Made by a program: the position numbers and the translations under genes
Notes under the pieces: model-generated
What the model was told of the DNA's origin: nothing
Database searches by the model: none
What the model saw: only the letters and a program-made list of their open reading frames with translations
Assembly: GCA_041920415.1 (NCBI GenBank)
Contig: JBHGYD010000030.1
Span: 1-64,000 of the forward strand
Source: JBHGYD01 sp041920415
Lineage (GTDB): Bacteria; Bacillota; Bacilli; Bacillales; Anoxybacillaceae
DNA: 64,000 nt
Reading direction: 5' to 3'
Part shown: positions 1 to 8,443 of the stretch, piece after piece
Position numbering within the stretch: the first letter of the stretch is position 1
Layout: each line of letters begins with the position of its first letter

Positions 1-2
1 TC

Positions 3-128
3 ACGTTCATTTCTTTCGTTCGTCGGGTTTTATTTGGGCAACTTCCTCTCGATTGGAAATCAGAGATGGTAGCTGTCTTATTTGAGCATGCCCATTTTTA
101 CGGGAGAAGTATTCCTAATTTTGGATAA
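3..128 (+). CDS. Possible 3' end of an unidentified gene
   Basis: From the window edge one frame stays open for 41 codons and stops at TAA 126-128. The predicted tail ends in ...AHFYGRSIPNFG. It reads like ordinary protein, but the other two forward frames are also open for 23-35 codons, so openness is weak evidence. I do not recognise a family. No terminator follows it before the palindromic operator at 157-201. Confidence 0.25.
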   Translation, partial: TFISFVRRVLFGQLPLDWKSEMVAVLFEHAHFYGRSIPNFG

Positions 129-156
129 TCAACAGCCGTGAAAAATTACATATATT

Positions 157-201
157 TCTTATTTTATTTGTTATACTATATGTATAACAAATAAAATAAG
201 A
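157..201. promoter_or_regulatory. Perfect 20-bp inverted repeat, probable GntR operator/promoter
   Basis: Two perfectly complementary 20-base arms (157-176 and 182-201) flank a 5-base TATAT centre, just upstream of the GntR-family gene at 215. A TATACT hexamer at 172-177 could serve as the -10, so a regulator bound here would block transcription. YtrA-type GntR regulators commonly repress their own operons through palindromes; that this is the target of the adjacent regulator is inference. The right arm ends about 14 bases before the start codon. Confidence 0.7.
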
Positions 202-214
202 GAGAGAGTGCTTT

Positions 215-610
215 ATGCTAATTGAATTAGATTTTCAATCAGACATTCCGATTTACATGCAGCTTGTTCACGCCATTATAGAAGGCATTGCTATCGGGGA
301 ATTAAAGCCAGGTGATAAACTACCTCCCGTACGAACATTAGCCGCCGATTTAGGAGTAAATATGCTTACAGTGAATAAAGCTTACCAACATTTAAAACAG
401 CTAGGCTTCATTCAAATTCACCGTAAGAAAGGAGCAGTCGTTAACAGCGAAGAAATAAGAAAAGCGGATGATAAGTTTTATAGGCGATTATCTGCTTCTC
501 TTCGTCCTTTAGCGATGGAATCCGTTTGTCGTCATTTAACCAAAAGTCAGTTTTTAACACTTTGTTCAGAAATTTTCGAAGAAATCGAACTCAAGGGAGG
601 TCAGTGTTAA
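215..610 (+). CDS. GntR-family transcriptional regulator, YtrA-like
   Basis: This 131-residue protein has the N-terminal winged helix-turn-helix of GntR regulators. Conserved stretches are GELKPGDKLPPVRTLAADLG at about residues 27-46 and VNMLTVNKAYQHLKQLGFI just after. The C-terminal part is too short for the large ligand-binding domains of FadR or HutC types, which fits the compact YtrA subfamily. Such proteins usually repress the membrane or ABC-transporter genes they precede. The stop TAA shares one base with the ATG of the membrane-protein gene downstream, so the two are co-translated. The long palindrome just upstream is the likely autoregulatory operator. The inducing signal is unknown. 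Confidence 0.85.
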   Translation: MLIELDFQSDIPIYMQLVHAIIEGIAIGELKPGDKLPPVRTLAADLGVNMLTVNKAYQHLKQLGFIQIHRKKGAVVNSEEIRKADDKFYRRLSASLRPLAMESVCRHLTKSQFLTLCSEIFEEIELKGGQC

Positions 611-1719
611 TGTCTCTTGCTGATGTGATTCTTTTGATTGTTTCTTTTCTTCCTGCAATCATTTTACTTTCAGCAACTCCTTATTTAACAAAACCGACCC
701 AAAGCTTTGGGGTCTCCATCCCAGAAGAAGCATCTCAATTACCGGTCATAAAACATTTACGAAAACAGTATGCCATCCGAGCAGGAATTACCACAAGTTT
801 ATTGCTACTCTCCATTCCTCTTCTTCCATTTTTTACTAAATCTGAAACAATAATGGCGATAGCTATTGTTTTGTTCAGCTTCCTGCTCATATTGACTCCT
901 TTTCTCATCTACATCCCATTTCATAAACAGATGAAACAATTAAAAAAGGAGTACAACTGGAAGGTGGAACGGAAGGAACGTGTCATTATCGATATAAAAT
1001 TTAGAGAAAATCACATTGTTTATTCAAACGGATGGTTTTTAATCCCTATTTTTATCTCCTTTTTAACCATCTTAATCACTATTGGCATGTATCCAAAACT
1101 ACCTGATCGTTTACCTGTTCATTTTGATTTACAAGGAAATGTTACCCGTTATACAAATAAATCGATATATACTGTTTCTATTTTACCAATTATCCAAATA
1201 TTCACCACTATACTAATGATGGTTGTCAATGCGGCTATAAAAAAAGCGAAACAAGAATTAAACGCAGCGAATCCAGAAAAATCGAAAAAACAAAATATTG
1301 TTTTTAGACGTCACTGGTCTTTATTTATGATCGGCTCTTCGATTTTAACAGCTACGTTGTTTTTCGTTATTCAATTGGCTGTTATCACCCATATTCCTAA
1401 AGTTGCGCTTATGATAACAACTATCATCGTACTTGCTTCACAATTCATTTGGATATTGTGGCTAGCATTTAAAATCGGACAGGGTGGAAGTCGAATCACA
1501 ACTGAAAAAGGAGAGGAAACACTTTGGGTTGACTACGATAATGACGAGTATTGGAAATGGGGGATGTTTTATTTTAATCGCAACGATCCAGCCCTTTTCG
1601 TAGAAAAACGATTTGGAATTGGCTGGACAGTCAATTTTGCTCGGCCAGGTGCTTGGGTATTTGTGGCACTACCTATTCTTCTTCTTATCGGTGTGCTGTT
1701 CATTCCTTTATTAGATTAA
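610..1719 (+). CDS. Membrane protein with DUF1648 and DUF5808 domains
   Basis: The start chosen is ATG 610, overlapping the regulator stop by one base and preceded by AAGGGAGG; an in-frame start at 526 would lie inside the regulator gene. The 369-residue product has several hydrophobic segments: near the N-terminus, about 60-115, about 150-175, about 195-220, about 245-300 and at the C-terminus. The segment around PDRLPVHFDLQGNVTRY is the DUF1648 signature. The C-terminal WKWGMFYFNRNDPALFVEKR followed by GIGWTVNFARP matches DUF5808. DUF1648 proteins such as SdpI include immunity and signal proteins. Pairing with a YtrA-type regulator suggests a cell-envelope stress response, but the exact role is not known. 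Confidence 0.8.
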   Translation: MSLADVILLIVSFLPAIILLSATPYLTKPTQSFGVSIPEEASQLPVIKHLRKQYAIRAGITTSLLLLSIPLLPFFTKSETIMAIAIVLFSFLLILTPFLIYIPFHKQMKQLKKEYNWKVERKERVIIDIKFRENHIVYSNGWFLIPIFISFLTILITIGMYPKLPDRLPVHFDLQGNVTRYTNKSIYTVSILPIIQIFTTILMMVVNAAIKKAKQELNAANPEKSKKQNIVFRRHWSLFMIGSSILTATLFFVIQLAVITHIPKVALMITTIIVLASQFIWILWLAFKIGQGGSRITTEKGEETLWVDYDNDEYWKWGMFYFNRNDPALFVEKRFGIGWTVNFARPGAWVFVALPILLLIGVLFIPLLD

Positions 1720-1753
1720 CTTCTGCCCATCTATTTCATTCTTTCAATAAAAA

Positions 1754-1791
1754 ACACCTAGGGTCGCGGCTTCCGCCATTTCCCTAAGTGT
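1754..1791 (-). terminator. Hairpin with T-run on the minus strand
   Basis: ACACCTAGGG (1754-1763) and CCCTAAGTGT (1782-1791) pair with one wobble around a GC-rich loop. Read on the minus strand the hairpin is followed by TTTTTT. It could act as a second terminator beyond ppiB; on the plus strand no U-run follows. Confidence 0.45.
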
Positions 1792-1840
1792 AAAAAATAT
1801 TGCTGAGCTTCATTTTTTTCATCTCTTAGCTCATTATACA

Positions 1841-1882
1841 GAAAAAAGACTTAACAGCCGCTAATCTGTTAAGTCTTTTTTC
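1841..1882. terminator. Bidirectional terminator between convergent genes
   Basis: Seventeen-base arms 1841-1857 and 1866-1882 are fully complementary around an 8-base loop, with A-run/T-run on both sides. It serves the DUF1648 gene and the convergent ppiB. Confidence 0.9.
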
Positions 1883-1891
1883 GATCGAAGA

Positions 1892-2329
1892 TTATTGTTC
1901 GTCCCAAACTTTTACTTCTTTCATGACATCGCCTTGCTTGATGCGATAAACCGCATCCATTCCTTCAATCACTTGACCGAATACGGTATGTACTCCATCT
2001 AAATGCGGTTGTGGCTCGTGAACGATAAAGAATTGGCAGCTACCTGTATCGCGGCCACGGTGTGCCATCGAAACCGCACCCGTTACATGTTTATGTGGAT
2101 TGTTGTCTGTTTCGCATTTAATCGTGTAGCCGGCATCACCTGTTCCGTTTCCACGCGGGCATCCTCCTTGACTAACAAAGCCCGGAATAACGCGATGGAA
2201 TGTTAACCCGTTATAAAAACCTTCGTTTGCTAATTTTTCAAAATTGGCCACTGTTCCCGGTGCTTCGTTTGGAAATAACTCGATAACGATGCGATCACCG
2301 TTTTCCATTTCGATTAACGCTTTTTTCAT
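1892..2329 (-). CDS. ppiB: Peptidyl-prolyl cis-trans isomerase B (cyclophilin)
   Basis: A cytosolic cyclophilin catalysing cis-trans isomerisation of prolyl peptide bonds. The 145-residue length fits B. subtilis PpiB. Typical cyclophilin stretches are visible: FHRVIPGFVSQGG (about 44-56), GAVSMAHRG (about 82-90), SCQFFIV (about 95-101) and HTVFGQVIEGMD (about 113-124). The start was set at the second of two adjacent ATGs (2329), which lies 7 bases from GGAGG. A longer reading frame beginning at 2380 would run into the intergenic repeat and is unlikely. Monocistronic, convergent with the DUF1648 gene. Confidence 0.95.
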   Translation of the reverse strand: MKKALIEMENGDRIVIELFPNEAPGTVANFEKLANEGFYNGLTFHRVIPGFVSQGGCPRGNGTGDAGYTIKCETDNNPHKHVTGAVSMAHRGRDTGSCQFFIVHEPQPHLDGVHTVFGQVIEGMDAVYRIKQGDVMKEVKVWDEQ

Positions 2330-2378
2330 CATGAAACCTCCACCCTGTTTGAATCGTCTAAATAAACGAGCTTTTTTC

Positions 2379-2512
2379 ATTGTCTAGCTCGGCTCGCAAC
2401 CGCTCGAGTCATTTCAAATCCGCACTGCGGCGGCAACAGCCTCCTCGGCGGCTTTGAAATGCTGATCGCGGTTAGGCGCTCGCCTCCGCTTTTCGTATTG
2501 TCTAGCTCGGCT
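2379..2512. repeat. Composite intergenic repeat with direct and inverted arms
   Basis: ATTGTCTAGCTCGGCT occurs twice, at 2379-2394 and 2497-2512, in direct orientation. Between them CATTTCAAA (2410-2418) and TTTGAAATG (2453-2461) form an inverted pair around a GC-rich core. The segment is much richer in G+C than its flanks and does not code. It resembles dispersed intergenic repeats containing a TTGTCTAGCTC core that I recall from Geobacillus-type genomes; copy number cannot be judged from one window. Confidence 0.6.
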
Positions 2513-2621
2513 CCGCTTTTCTCATTCTACTACATTTTACTTTTATATTCCAAACATTCTTTGTACAATAGGAATGTCTGTTGGAAAAAATGCGATAATG
2601 AATGAAAAGGAGGTAATTGAA

Positions 2622-3506
2622 TTGAAACGAAGCATTGCGGGATTGTTAGTAGCGTCACTACTGTTTATTTACCCAGCGATGGCCGCTGCAGATGCAGTAG
2701 AAGGCGATGTTATTATTACATTAGGAGAAAATTTAACCGAGCAACAAAAGCAGCAAGTATTAAATGAAATGAATGCGCCGGAAAATGCGCAAATCATTAC
2801 TGTTTCTAACGCGGAGGAACATAAATATTTAGATGGCGTCGTGCCAAACGCGCAAATCGGAACAAAAGCGATTTCGTCGTCAATGATTACGATTGGGGCA
2901 AAAGGCTCTGGACTTGATGTCGAAACGAATAACATTACATGGGTCACAAAAGAAATGTATACAAACGCCCTCATTACGGCCGGAGTGAAAGATGCGAAAA
3001 TTTATATTACTGCTCCATTTCCTGTCTCTGGTACAGCTGCCTTAACCGGCTTAATGAAGGCATATGAAATTTCTTCCGACAAAGTCATTCCAGATGAAGT
3101 GAAAAAAGTGGCAAACGAGGAAATGGTGAAAACGGCAAAGCTTGGTCAATCGATCGGCAATGACAAAGCCGTTGCGCTTCTTGCCAAAATTAAAGAAGAA
3201 ATCGCTAAAAATCCACCAAAAACTGATGCAGACTTGCGCGCGCTCATTGAACGCGTCGCCAAAGATTTAGGCATTACGTTGACAGAAGACGAAATCAACA
3301 GCTTAATTTCCTTATTCAACAAAATGAAAAACTTAAACATTGACTGGAATCAAGTCAATGACCAATTAAGCAAAGCAAAAGACAAACTTTCGACATTCCT
3401 GCAATCGAAAGAAGGAAAAACGTTTATCCAAAATATCATTGATATCTTAAAAGAAATTTGGAACGCGATTAAGTCAGCGTTTACTTCATCAGAACCACAA
3501 AAATAA
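2622..3506 (+). CDS. ypuA: YpuA-like secreted protein, DUF1002
   Basis: Translation most likely starts at TTG 2622, because AAAAGGAGG (2605-2613) sits 8 bases upstream; the earlier ATG at 2574 has no such site. The resulting 294-residue protein begins MKRSIAGLL... with a hydrophobic signal sequence and a probable AMAAADA cleavage region. It is therefore probably exported. The rest is helical and rich in Lys and Glu, matching the DUF1002 family typified by B. subtilis YpuA, which also lies beside ppiB and lysA. Function is not established. A TACAAT hexamer at 2564-2569 is a possible -10. The 3' end runs into a bidirectional terminator shared with lysA. Confidence 0.85.
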   Translation: MKRSIAGLLVASLLFIYPAMAAADAVEGDVIITLGENLTEQQKQQVLNEMNAPENAQIITVSNAEEHKYLDGVVPNAQIGTKAISSSMITIGAKGSGLDVETNNITWVTKEMYTNALITAGVKDAKIYITAPFPVSGTAALTGLMKAYEISSDKVIPDEVKKVANEEMVKTAKLGQSIGNDKAVALLAKIKEEIAKNPPKTDADLRALIERVAKDLGITLTEDEINSLISLFNKMKNLNIDWNQVNDQLSKAKDKLSTFLQSKEGKTFIQNIIDILKEIWNAIKSAFTSSEPQK

Positions 3507-3535
3507 AAGGTCACGGGCTTACACCGTGACCTTTT
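3505..3535. terminator. Bidirectional terminator of ypuA and lysA
   Basis: AAAAGGTCACGG (3505-3516) pairs perfectly with CCGTGACCTTTT (3524-3535). The 7-base loop contains the lysA stop codon (minus strand, 3519-3521), so the last codons of lysA form one arm. Confidence 0.9.
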
Positions 3536-4850
3536 TATTCACCTTCGCCCTTAGCGGCACATCTAAGCGCACTAAATCTTCGTACGTTTCCCGCTTCACC
3601 ACAAGTTGGGCTTCTCCGTTTTCGACGAACACAACAGCGGGACGTGGAATGCGGTTATAGTTGTTAGCCATCGAATAACCGTATGCTCCCGTGCAAAAAA
3701 CCGCTAAATAATCGCCGGGCTGTGCTTTTGGAAGCGGCAAGTCCCAAATGAGCATATCTCCCGTTTCACAACATTTTCCGGCAATCGAAACAACTTCTTC
3801 ATGTTCATCAAGAACACGGTTGGCGAGTACGGCCTCATATTTCGCTTCATACAACGCCGGGCGAATATTGTCGCTCATGCCGCCATCGACCGCAACATAT
3901 TGCCGAACGTTTGGCACTTCTTTTCGCGAACCGATCGAATAAATTGTTGTCCCAGCATCGCCGACTAACGAACGCCCCGGTTCAATCCAAATTTCTGGCA
4001 TCGCAATGCCAAGCTCCGCTACTTGTTTTTTGACTTCTTCAATAATTTGTTCGACATACATCGAAGCTGGAATTGGATCATCTTCACTCGTGTAGCGAAT
4101 CCCAAAACCGCCGCCAAGATTGACCACTTCCGGTACAAAGCCATGTTCCTCTTTCCAGCTGCCGATTTTGTTAAAAATTTTCTGTGCCGCTAACACAAAT
4201 CCCGTCGTATCAAAAATTTGTGAACCAATATGACAATGAAGTCCCAACACTTTAAGAGACGTTGACGCCAATGCTTTTTTTAACGCTTCATCCGCTTGTC
4301 CGTTATTTAAATCAAAGCCGAATTTGGAATCTTCCTGCCCTGTTAAAATATAATCATGCGTATGCGCTTCAATCCCCGGCGTTACTCTTAATAGGATGGA
4401 AGTGGTAACACCGTATTGCTTGCTTAACTCCTCAAGCATTTCTAATTCGTAAAAGTTATCAACGACTACGCAGCCAATACGATGTTGAAGCGCCATCTCT
4501 AATTCGGCACGACTTTTATTATTTCCATGAAAATGAATGCGTTCAGGAGGAAACTCGGCCTTTAATGCCGTATATAATTCTCCACCAGACACGACATCAA
4601 GCGATAATCCTTCTTCTTCAACTAATTGAATCATCGCAACAGTCGAGAACGCTTTGCTTGCGTATGCGACTTGCGCTTTCACTCCGTGTTTTTCAAACGT
4701 TTCTTTAAACGCGCGCGCACGTTCGCGAATTAATGCAACATCATAAATATACAACGGCGTACCGTATTCGTTTGCTAAATCGACCACATCGACGCCGCCG
4801 ATTTCTAAATGTCCTTTGTCATTAACACGACTTGTTCCATGAAAAAACAT
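3519..4850 (-). CDS. lysA: Diaminopimelate decarboxylase
   Basis: A PLP-dependent enzyme of fold type III that decarboxylates meso-diaminopimelate to L-lysine, the last step of lysine synthesis. The PLP lysine is in AYASKAF (Lys66). Other family motifs are HFHGNNKS, HCHIGSQI, the glycine-rich NLGGGFGIRY phosphate loop, WIEPGRSLVGDAG and CCETGDMLIWD. The 443-residue length is normal for Bacillus. ATG 4850 follows GAGGGG. It lies downstream of the spoVA operon, separated by a terminator at 4915-4952, so it must use its own promoter in the short gap. Its stop codon lies in the loop of its own terminator. Confidence 0.97.
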   Translation of the reverse strand: MFFHGTSRVNDKGHLEIGGVDVVDLANEYGTPLYIYDVALIRERARAFKETFEKHGVKAQVAYASKAFSTVAMIQLVEEEGLSLDVVSGGELYTALKAEFPPERIHFHGNNKSRAELEMALQHRIGCVVVDNFYELEMLEELSKQYGVTTSILLRVTPGIEAHTHDYILTGQEDSKFGFDLNNGQADEALKKALASTSLKVLGLHCHIGSQIFDTTGFVLAAQKIFNKIGSWKEEHGFVPEVVNLGGGFGIRYTSEDDPIPASMYVEQIIEEVKKQVAELGIAMPEIWIEPGRSLVGDAGTTIYSIGSRKEVPNVRQYVAVDGGMSDNIRPALYEAKYEAVLANRVLDEHEEVVSIAGKCCETGDMLIWDLPLPKAQPGDYLAVFCTGAYGYSMANNYNRIPRPAVVFVENGEAQLVVKRETYEDLVRLDVPLRAKVNKKVTV

Positions 4851-4914
4851 GTCGACCCCTCATTCCCGCTAGATTAAATATTCAAACCCATCAATTTTTA
4901 TGCGTACGTAAAGC

Positions 4915-4952
4915 AAAAAAGACAGTTAATAAGCGGTGATTAACTGCCTTTT
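4915..4952 (-). terminator. Terminator of the spoVA operon
   Basis: On the minus strand AAAAGGCAGTTAAT, an 8-base loop and ATTAACTGTCTTTTTT form a strong hairpin with a T-run, about 70 bases after the spoVAF stop. Confidence 0.85.
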
Positions 4953-5019
4953 CCGCGGTAAAAAGATTACGTATAACTTATCATAACTTGCCAAATGTTG
5001 CAACTGATTTTTTGCAAAA

Positions 5020-6492
5020 TTATGTTGGTTGTTTTTGGCGATTTTGCGGATGAACAATACTTGGTCTTACTTTCGAACCGGCAACCGAACGACGAATCAC
5101 AATTTGCATAAACGCTGCTGGATCAAATGGGATAAATGGCCACAAATACGGTGTATTAAGGGAGCGAATGCGTGTTAAGAGAAGCAAATAAACGGTTGTA
5201 CCAATGACAAGACCTGGTACTTTAAATAATGCGACAGCTAATGCCAATAACAACCGAGCGATTTTGTTAGCAATACTTAATTCATAACTTGGCGTGGCGA
5301 ATGAGCCAATCGCGGCAACAGACACATACAAAATCACTTCTGGTACGAACAAGCCAACATCAATCGCAATTTGTCCAATTAATACGGCAGCAATTAAGCC
5401 CATTGCGGTCGATAATGGTGTCGGCGTATGAATCGCTGCCATTCGTAAAAATTCGATCCCAAAATCAGCAATAAATATTTGAATAATGACAGGGATATTC
5501 GTATGCTTATTCGGTCCAATATACGCTAATTTATCTGGTAATAATGAAGGCTCAGTGACAAATAACATCCAAAGAGGCAAAAGAAATAACGATGTTAAAA
5601 TCCCTAAGAAGCGTACCCAGCGCACAAACGTCCCGACCGCAGGATTTTGTCGATATTCTTCAGCATGCTGTACATGATGGAAAAAGGTCGTCGGCGTAAT
5701 AATGACGCTTGGAGAAGTATCAACCATCACGAGCACATGTCCTTCCAAAAGATGGGTTGCGGCCACGTCTGGTCTTTCTGTGTAACGGACAAGCGGATAC
5801 GGATTATATCCTTGTTTCACTAAAAATTCTTCGACTGTCTTATCGCCCATCGTTAACCCATCAATTTTAATTTGTTGAAGTTCTTTTTTTACTAACTCGA
5901 CAAGACCTTGGTCAGCGACATCTTTAATATACGCAATGCATATATCCGTTTTCGAACGTTCGCCAACTTGAAAGATTTCAAAGCGCAAACGTTCGTCCCG
6001 AATGCGTCGTCTCGTTAACGCCGTATTGACAATAATATTTTCGACATAGCCATCACGGGCACCGCGAACGACTTTTTCTGTATCCGGTTCTTGTGGCTGC
6101 CGTCCAGGATAGCTGCGCACATCGACCACAAATCCTCTCGTTTCTCCCTCGATTAAAATCACAATTAATCCAGACAATAACTTATCAACGGCCTCGTCTA
6201 AATTTTCAACCGGACTGACTTGTTGGTGAACGAGACGATTTTCAATAATTTGTTTCGCTTGTGCCGTTTGTCTTTCATGGTCGTTAATGTATACGATTTG
6301 TTTTAACAATTCAATCAAATACTGCGTATCACACAAACCGGTGCAATAATAAATATGTACTTCTTTTTTTAATGCTTTCACTTTCCGTATTCCTAAATCA
6401 AAACTCGTGCCAATACCAATTTTTTCTTTAAAGAATTTTTCATTGTCGACGAGCCTCTCAGAAATCGGAATGTTGTTTGTTTCTGTTGCCAT
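5020..6492 (-). CDS. spoVAF: Spore germination/SpoVA protein SpoVAF (GerA family)
   Basis: Matches SpoVAF: a hydrophilic N-terminal half and a membrane half with several helices from about residue 285, the arrangement of GerAA-type germination receptor subunits. Family stretches include VLVMVDTSPSVIITPTTFFH and AVLIGQIAIDVGLFVPEVIL. It lies in the spore inner membrane with the SpoVA dipicolinate channel; in B. subtilis it is an accessory germination protein. The start was placed at ATG 6492, 8 bases from AAAGGAG. ATG 6495 and a GTG at 6501 are alternatives. It overlaps spoVAEA by 35 bases. Confidence 0.93.
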   Translation of the reverse strand: MATETNNIPISERLVDNEKFFKEKIGIGTSFDLGIRKVKALKKEVHIYYCTGLCDTQYLIELLKQIVYINDHERQTAQAKQIIENRLVHQQVSPVENLDEAVDKLLSGLIVILIEGETRGFVVDVRSYPGRQPQEPDTEKVVRGARDGYVENIIVNTALTRRRIRDERLRFEIFQVGERSKTDICIAYIKDVADQGLVELVKKELQQIKIDGLTMGDKTVEEFLVKQGYNPYPLVRYTERPDVAATHLLEGHVLVMVDTSPSVIITPTTFFHHVQHAEEYRQNPAVGTFVRWVRFLGILTSLFLLPLWMLFVTEPSLLPDKLAYIGPNKHTNIPVIIQIFIADFGIEFLRMAAIHTPTPLSTAMGLIAAVLIGQIAIDVGLFVPEVILYVSVAAIGSFATPSYELSIANKIARLLLALAVALFKVPGLVIGTTVYLLLLTRIRSLNTPYLWPFIPFDPAAFMQIVIRRSVAGSKVRPSIVHPQNRQKQPT

Positions 6493-7051
6493 CATATCCA
6501 CTCCTTTCCAGGATGAGTTCTACCGCTTTGCGCGTTATCGGTGAACCATACTTCACATGATCCCGATACCCCATTTTTCCAATATCTCCAATTCCGACGA
6601 TAATCGGAATATTTAATTGATCTAAACAATAAACGGTATCACCGTTCATACGCCCTACTTCCAGCTCTCGTACTCCGTCTTTATCGACTCCATACTCCGT
6701 TAAAATTCCATCACGATCAATGCTTACATCGACTCTCGTCCATTCGTGCTGATGTGTATTCGAAGCAACAGCAATCGCACCCAACACATCGATTTGCTCG
6801 TGTGTTGCCACATATCGGAGCGCTTTTTCTCCCGCTCCTTCACCGATCGCCCCACAATCATCAAACATCACAAATACAGGGTCATATGGAGTTTGTAAAA
6901 TGAGCTTCACTAATTGTTCTCCGGTTAACTTCGATGGGTTTCCGTATGAACGACCAATGCAGCGACCGCCCACTTGTTTCGCAATGTATTGAATCGTCCG
7001 CCAAGCAAATTCATCACCGTCGGTTACTAAGATGACGCGTCTTTTTTTCAT
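6458..7051 (-). CDS. spoVAEA: Stage V sporulation protein SpoVAEA
   Basis: A 197-residue soluble protein beginning MKKRRVILVTDGDEFAW and containing GRCIGRSYGNPSKLTGEQ, typical of SpoVAEA. There is no membrane segment. In Bacillus the product is a spoVA-encoded partner on the spore inner membrane, needed with SpoVAC, D and EB for uptake of Ca-dipicolinate into the forespore. It starts 5 bases after the spoVAEB stop and its 3' end overlaps spoVAF, so translation is coupled along the operon. Confidence 0.93.
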   Translation of the reverse strand: MKKRRVILVTDGDEFAWRTIQYIAKQVGGRCIGRSYGNPSKLTGEQLVKLILQTPYDPVFVMFDDCGAIGEGAGEKALRYVATHEQIDVLGAIAVASNTHQHEWTRVDVSIDRDGILTEYGVDKDGVRELEVGRMNGDTVYCLDQLNIPIIVGIGDIGKMGYRDHVKYGSPITRKAVELILERSGYDGNRNKQHSDF

Positions 7052-7056
7052 ATTGA

Positions 7057-7407
7057 TTATCCTTTCGGCTTACATACAAGCGCTGTGAGAAAAGAAAGAA
7101 CAATGACAAACGAGAGACTCATTCCAGCAAATTGAAACATTCCTGCTCCGATGCTCATCCAGCCGTTTTCTTTCCCATGCGTCAATACTCCTTTCATTAA
7201 GGAATAGCCAAACCCACTAATCGGCATGATCGCCCCTGCTCCAGCGAGTGCAACAAATTGATCGTATAAACCGAAGCTGGTCAAAACCACTCCAACAACG
7301 ACAAGCAGGCTCATCACATGCATTTGCGAAAGTTTCCCTACATCGATTAATAGCTGAGCAATCACACAAATCACTCCCCCAATGAGAAACGCCATTACAT
7401 AATCCAT
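7057..7407 (-). CDS. spoVAEB: Stage V sporulation protein SpoVAEB
   Basis: A 116-residue, almost entirely hydrophobic protein with three or four membrane helices. It carries the FVALAGAGAIMPISGFGYSL stretch shared with SpoVAC, and the two are paralogues. It is a membrane subunit of the spore dipicolinic-acid channel. GAGGAGG lies 9 bases before ATG 7407. It follows spoVAD by 6 bases. Confidence 0.93.
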   Translation of the reverse strand: MDYVMAFLIGGVICVIAQLLIDVGKLSQMHVMSLLVVVGVVLTSFGLYDQFVALAGAGAIMPISGFGYSLMKGVLTHGKENGWMSIGAGMFQFAGMSLSFVIVLSFLTALVCKPKG

Positions 7408-7413
7408 CCTCGT

Positions 7414-8424
7414 TTACCTCCTCACCGCTTCGAGTACGACACCATGGGCAATGGCTGGAATCGATTGTTTTTGTTGAATCATCGTCGCACTTAACAGGGC
7501 TCCAGTAGCTACGACCAATATTTTACGAAACTTTCCTTTTTCCATTTCTTTTAGCAAATGACCGTACGTCACGACCGCGCAACAAGCGCAACCGCTCCCG
7601 CCGGCAAATGCACCTTCATCCGGTCGATAAATCATTAACCCACAATCGTTATGATTGGTTGTTACATCATAGCCATCTTCCATCAATAACTGTTTGACGA
7701 TGACACTGCCGACTCGCGATAAATCTCCGGTCACAATTAAATCGTAATCCTTCGGTGAGGCATGCAAGTCTAAAAAGTGTTGCTCAATCGTACTAGCGGC
7801 AGCGGGGGCCATCGCCGATCCCATATCTAACGGATTTTTCATCCCCACATCGACCACTTTTCCAATGGTAGCGGCAGTAATTCGAAATAAGCTTTTTTCG
7901 CTGCTAATAAGCGCGGCACCTGCTCCTGTCACCGTAAAGGTAGCACTTTTCGGTTTTTGAACCCCAAGCTCTGTTGGATAGCGAAACTGCCTTTCTGCGG
8001 TTGCATTATGACTACTTGTTGCTGTTAATACTCTTTTTGCAAATCCACCGTCCACTAGCGCGGCACCAACGGCCAGCGTTTCCATCGATGTGGAACAGGC
8101 ACCGAACATACATAAAAACGGAACGGGAATATCACGAGCGGTATAATTGGCAGTCACATTTTGATTTAACAAATCGCCGGCTAAAAAAAAGTCAACATCA
8201 TCAATCTTTACGTTCCCTTTTTGCAAGCAAACTTCAATTGCTTCTTTCATTAAGCGGCGTTCCGCCAGTTCCCATGTTTTTTCACCACAATACAAATCGT
8301 GATGGGTCACATCAAATTGAGAGCCGAGCGGTCCCTTCGCTTCAAGCGGTCCAACCGCCGTTCCGGTCGCTTGAATATACACTTCGTTTTCAAATACCCA
8401 TGTTTGTTTTCCGACAAGTCTCAC
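7414..8424 (-). CDS. spoVAD: Stage V sporulation protein SpoVAD, dipicolinate-binding
   Basis: Thiolase-fold protein with strong similarity to B. subtilis SpoVAD, starting (V/M)RLVGKQTWVFEN. Stretches such as CMFGACSTSMETLAVGAALV and GGSGCACCAVVTYGH are characteristic. SpoVAD binds dipicolinic acid on the outer face of the spore inner membrane. I chose GTG 8424, which follows GAGGGAG by 5 bases and matches the known N-terminus. The frame is open to an ATG at 8460, but that would overlap spoVAC and add residues absent from relatives. The product is then 336 residues. Confidence 0.95.
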   Translation of the reverse strand: MRLVGKQTWVFENEVYIQATGTAVGPLEAKGPLGSQFDVTHHDLYCGEKTWELAERRLMKEAIEVCLQKGNVKIDDVDFFLAGDLLNQNVTANYTARDIPVPFLCMFGACSTSMETLAVGAALVDGGFAKRVLTATSSHNATAERQFRYPTELGVQKPKSATFTVTGAGAALISSEKSLFRITAATIGKVVDVGMKNPLDMGSAMAPAAASTIEQHFLDLHASPKDYDLIVTGDLSRVGSVIVKQLLMEDGYDVTTNHNDCGLMIYRPDEGAFAGGSGCACCAVVTYGHLLKEMEKGKFRKILVVATGALLSATMIQQKQSIPAIAHGVVLEAVRR

Positions 8425-8443
8425 GGAAGCTCCCTCTTTCACA

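Noticed and set aside
526..609. Upstream extension of the DUF1648 gene
   Set aside because: It would overlap the 3' end of the regulator gene; ATG 610 has AAGGGAGG and the usual one-base overlap.
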